DNA of 64,000 nt from Choristoneura fumiferana (lineage: Eukaryota; Arthropoda; Insecta; Lepidoptera; Tortricidae): NCBI RefSeq assembly GCF_025370935.1, contig NC_133501.1, positions 2,826,020 to 2,890,019 of the forward strand. The letters are read 5' to 3'. A model generated the notes under the pieces. It was not told the origin of the DNA. It saw only the letters and a list, made by a program, of their open reading frames with translations, and did no database searches. The position numbers and the translations under genes are program-made. This document shows positions 60,671 through 64,000 of this stretch, one piece after another; position 1 is the first letter of the stretch, and each line of letters opens with the position of its first letter.

Positions 60671-61485
60671 CTTCAATTGAATAGATTAATGGGTAAAAAA
60701 GAATCCATACTAATATTACAAATGCGAAAGTGTCTGTTTGTATGTTTGTCCGTCTTTCACGTCGGATCGACGTGATTGTTGGCATAGAGATAGTTTATGG
60801 GCCGGAGAGTGGCATGGGCTACTTTTTATCCCGGAAACATACACAGTTCCCGAGGGAACAGCGCGCGATATCCGAATTCCATGCGGACGAAGTCGCGGGC
60901 AAAAGCTAGTAATATTCTATTTAGTCCGCCAGTTATCAGAAAATATTGGACGCATACCTTTTTTTGAACAATAAGACTATTTCCCAAAAAGTTGTCCATT
61001 TTCAGTTGTCCACTTATAAACAAAATATAATATATTTCCTGAAGCTATTTCAACACACAAAATAAGTAATATTGTGTTTAACTATATACAAAACCTTGTG
61101 GTAAAGGGAATGTGGCATTTAAGACACAGGCACTGCCTAGTTTAAATGCTAGTACCCATTTTTAAAGTATTATTTTTATCAAAAAAAAAAAGTGTGGCCT
61201 AATATAATTTATAAAATCTGTATGTAACCGTATTCGGCAAATAAATTATTTCTTTCAAAATAAAAAGTCAGATAATCTTTGTTGTTGGATCCAATAGAAA
61301 GTTTCGATGTAGTTACAAAATCACGATTTTTTTCCTCACATGATTTCGTGACGTTTTCCTGACGTCAAGAAATTTTGCATGTTTTATGCAGTTTATGTTT
61401 TATGATCTCGTCAGAGTTAATAATTTCTTGACAAAACTGATTTCTTGTCAATTTCATGACGGGACACTTTTATGAGAAATAGTCA

Positions 61486-61653
61486 TAATATTGTGAGGAA
61501 ACCTGCACAAACCCGCGACGCTATTCAATGGAGTGTGTGAAGTTCCCAATCCACACTGGGCCGCGTGGGATCTATGCCCAAGCCCTCGCATTCTGAGAGG
61601 AGGCCTATGCCCAGCAGTGGGACTTACACAGGCTGGAATGATGATGATGATCA
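61486..61653 (+). mobile_element. Retroposon 3' fragment
   Basis: TTGTGAGGAAACCTGCACAA through GCCCAGCAGTGGGACTTACA and GATGATGATGATC: the 3' half of the family also at 9290 and 32844. Confidence 0.75.
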
Positions 61654-62333
61654 ACAAATAATTGTTTGTTCAAATTCTCATTTTTTGTTAAATGTACCAA
61701 TGCAACGTTAATTTCGTCATTATTTAAAAAACTCGTTAACCTCAAAATAGATAATTTTTCTGAGTGGACCTAATGAACATTTATTAAATTTCACTTGACA
61801 AGATTTCATATTTCTAAGACTATAATTTGATTCGTTCGTTCAAAAAAGATCACGTAAATCTGACAGCTCCTTTTTCTGGTGAAAAAGGCAAAGGAAACAT
61901 ATTATTCTGTGGTAGTATTGGCAAATCAGACATACTTTTTCAATTTATGTATTTTTTTAAATATGGAGAAATAAATTATGATAAATTTTTTCCACGTTCA
62001 GGAGGCAAAACTCATTCGATTCCTGTAGTAATTTACAGGTGTTAAAAAAATGAAATCTTGTCAATTTTGTTGAGATTTTTTCATAGTGACGATTTGCAAG
62101 TACCTATGCATTGTCATTCAAGCAACTTTAAGTAGTTCCATCAACAAAGGGCGATCCTGCCCGAACCACCAGGATGTCACTACCAGATTATTGTACTGTC
62201 ACCAGATTGATTTGATTTCAATTGAATGATTACATAAGTACGCCAAATTTTAAGACAAAATTCAACTACTGGAAGATAAATACGAACTTATCCGACATAA
62301 TACTGAGGCCGTATTGCCTAACGCTGCGTATAA

Positions 62334-62460
62334 TCTGTCAAAAAAGAGAAGAAATTAAAAAGTGGCAACACTGTAGTGTCCTCCCTTTTGGTTTGACAGG
62401 GCTTGAAAGGGATGACACTACAGTGTTGCCACTTTTTAATTTCTTCTCTTTTTTGACAGA
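62334..62460. repeat. Perfect 47-base inverted repeat
   Basis: 62334-62380 and 62414-62460 are exact reverse complements (TCTGTCAAAAAAGAGAAGAA ... CACTGTAGTGTC), separated by 33 bases. It lies inside an element whose end is GAGGCCGTATTGCCTAACG (62305). The TSD state is unclear. Confidence 0.9.
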
Positions 62461-62469
62461 CTATAATTT

Positions 62470-63060
62470 GACGACCGGATCGCCAAGTGGTTAGAGAACC
62501 TGATGAAGGTTTAGGTTCCGGTCGACCCTGGCTGGGGCAGATATTTGTGTGAATAATACGAATGCATATTCTCGGTTTTTGGGTGTTTAATATGTATATA
62601 AGTATGTATTTTACAAGCTTTTATTTAGTTTCACTTGTCCCGTTGTCTGTCTGTCTGTAAACAAATCTTGCAAGTTAAATTCGACCAACTGCCAGTAGTC
62701 GGAATGACCTGAAATTTGGCATGCTTATGTAAATTGCGTGACAATACAATAAACTGGTAATGACATTTTGGTAGTCCGGCCAGGATCTTCTCCGCAGGAC
62801 GGAACTCTTCAACCGTTAATGGCGGTTAATAGGAAATTTGGTTTGCAAATGTAGTTCGGGTGACAATTGCAAGTACAGTCAACAAAAAGTACAGTCAGCA
62901 AAAAAGCTTGTATAAAAAATGTTTTTTACCAAAATTTTTTTATCTATATAAGTATGTTTATCCGTTGCCTAGTATTCATAGTACAAGCTTTACTTAGTTT
63001 GGGACTAGGTCAATTGGTGTCAAGTGCCCATATTTATTTATTTTTATTTATTCTGATGCT
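62470..63060 (+). mobile_element. tRNA-headed SINE split by a younger repeat
   Basis: The head and body (GACGACCGGATCGCCAAGTG ... TATATAAGTATGTATTTT) at 62470-62612 and the tail (TATATAAGTATGTTTATCCG ... GGGACTAGGTCAATTGG) at 62945-63060 belong to the family of 33960-34208. The 330-base insertion between them begins AAGCTTTTATTTAGTTTCAC and carries GTCTGTCTGTCTGTAAAC. Confidence 0.7.
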
Positions 63061-64000
63061 CGCGATCGCAGTCAAATGCGAGCGTCAGAAACTTTAGGCA
63101 ACACGGCCTCTGTACATTGTGCAAATCGTGAAAAAAAGTAAAATGAAATTTCTTAAATATACGTCAGAATAGAGTAAAGACGTATATTAGCGGAACACCT
63201 CGTATCTTATCTGGCAGATAGCTCGGGCAGGCTTAACTTGTAAGATATGGGTCGTAAGTGTTAAATCACGTTTAAACACTGTCTACATATTATAATAAAG
63301 GCTTGCCAGTTTCGGAGCGTGAATTAGCGAGACCAATGACTTTTTACATCGGCAAGTCGCGTTTAAATATACTACCGAAAAGATAGCCAACAATAAGTTG
63401 GAAAACCCCCGACTTTGTCACTTCAAAGTTCAATATCTGAAAAACGACTGAACCGATTTTGATAAAACATGTCTATTGTCTAAGAGCCATCGCTAGAAAA
63501 CATGCTTTCAAATAAAAAAAACCGCGTTCAAATCGGCAAACCCATTTAAGAGCTACGGTGCCACAGACAGACACACAGACGTACATACACATTGCGGTCA
63601 AACTTACAACACCCCTCTTTTTGTGTCGGGGGTTAAAAAGGCGCGAGTTCCATTGGGAAAATCACCAACGCCACATGCTATCACACTTGTGCCATTTTGA
63701 GTGGCTTATTAATTTTCCAATTAGTCCATTTAAGTATCAACTTTTATGTCCATAATAAGCACTAAAATCTAACCTTCAGAGCCTCAAGGCGTAACCTAAC
63801 CGCAGAGTACAGTCAACAGCAAAAGCAGACAATAAGGTCGCCACCCAGTAGCGTGAAGCCGTAACAAATCGATCCAATAACGTCAGTTTAAGTCAAACTA
63901 ACATTATTCAATTTAGTCTATAACAAGCACTTATGAATGTCAAAACCCAGTTCGGAAAAAATTCTGTTGAGAAGAGAACCCGGCAAGAAACTCAACGAGG

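Larger units (their letters stand above)
57956..64000. other. Region upstream of the ORP start; mostly repeats
   Basis: AT-rich sequence to 59900, then LINE-like fragments (60150-60370, 60710-60910: GCGGGCAAAAGCTAG and relatives), a retroposon 3' end (61486-61653), a hairpin element (62305-62465), an interrupted SINE (62470-63060) and the CGGTGCCACAGACAGACACA family (63420-63640). No PH-domain exon was found. One possible exon at 60434-60670 is listed separately. Confidence 0.55.

Noticed and set aside
60671..60785. N-terminal part of the minus-strand frame before the cysteine cluster
   Set aside because: It reads through a common dispersed repeat (AAATGCGAAAGTGTCTG), so it is not coding.
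1..64000. CRISPR arrays, operons, ribosome binding sites, insertion sequences
   Set aside because: The window is eukaryotic nuclear DNA; none of these structures is present.

Overview
The window is lepidopteran-type nuclear DNA. The evidence is split genes with GT-AG introns, AT-rich intergenic and intronic sequence, GC-rich coding exons, and many short fold-back transposons, tRNA-headed SINEs and LINE 3' ends of kinds typical of moth and butterfly genomes. There is no prokaryotic, organellar or viral gene. All gene models are read from splice sites, reading frame and family resemblance; nothing was searched.

Layout. (1) 127-22835, plus strand: 25 exons of a type II membrane protein of the M1 (aminopeptidase N) family, lacking only its extreme N-terminus. 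The reading frame is kept across nearly all junctions, but the GAMEN motif, both HEXXH histidines, the catalytic glutamate and the transition-state tyrosine are replaced, so it reads as a conserved pseudo-peptidase. (2) 22836-32788: gene-poor, repeat-rich DNA. (3) 32789-35558, plus: a two-exon gene for a 415-residue secreted, Ser/Asp/Lys-rich low-complexity protein I do not recognise. (4) 35559-39415: a dense cluster of nested fold-back elements. (5) 39416-39717, plus: a possible 67-residue secreted peptide gene with a 98-base intron. (6) 44735-57955, minus: 13 exons of an oxysterol-binding-protein-related protein of the ORP5/ORP8 class, with the lipid-transfer domain and a C-terminal membrane anchor but no PH domain here. 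(7) 57956-64000: intergenic, mostly repeats, with one minus-strand cysteine-rich open stretch that may be an exon.

The least expected pattern is that several introns begin with decayed tandem copies of the 3' end of the preceding exon plus its donor site. This is seen after exons 4, 10 and 13 of the M1 gene and after exon 12 of the ORP gene; exon 1 of the M1 gene also abuts a minisatellite and appears to use a GC donor. Two junctions (M1 exons 14/15, ORP exon 2) do not keep frame with the strongest splice sites, so a base-level sequence error, weak splice sites or early decay must be considered.

The ORP is expected to act at ER-plasma-membrane contacts and the M1 protein at the cell surface. 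The two small genes look secreted. Nothing in the layout suggests that the four genes work in one pathway.
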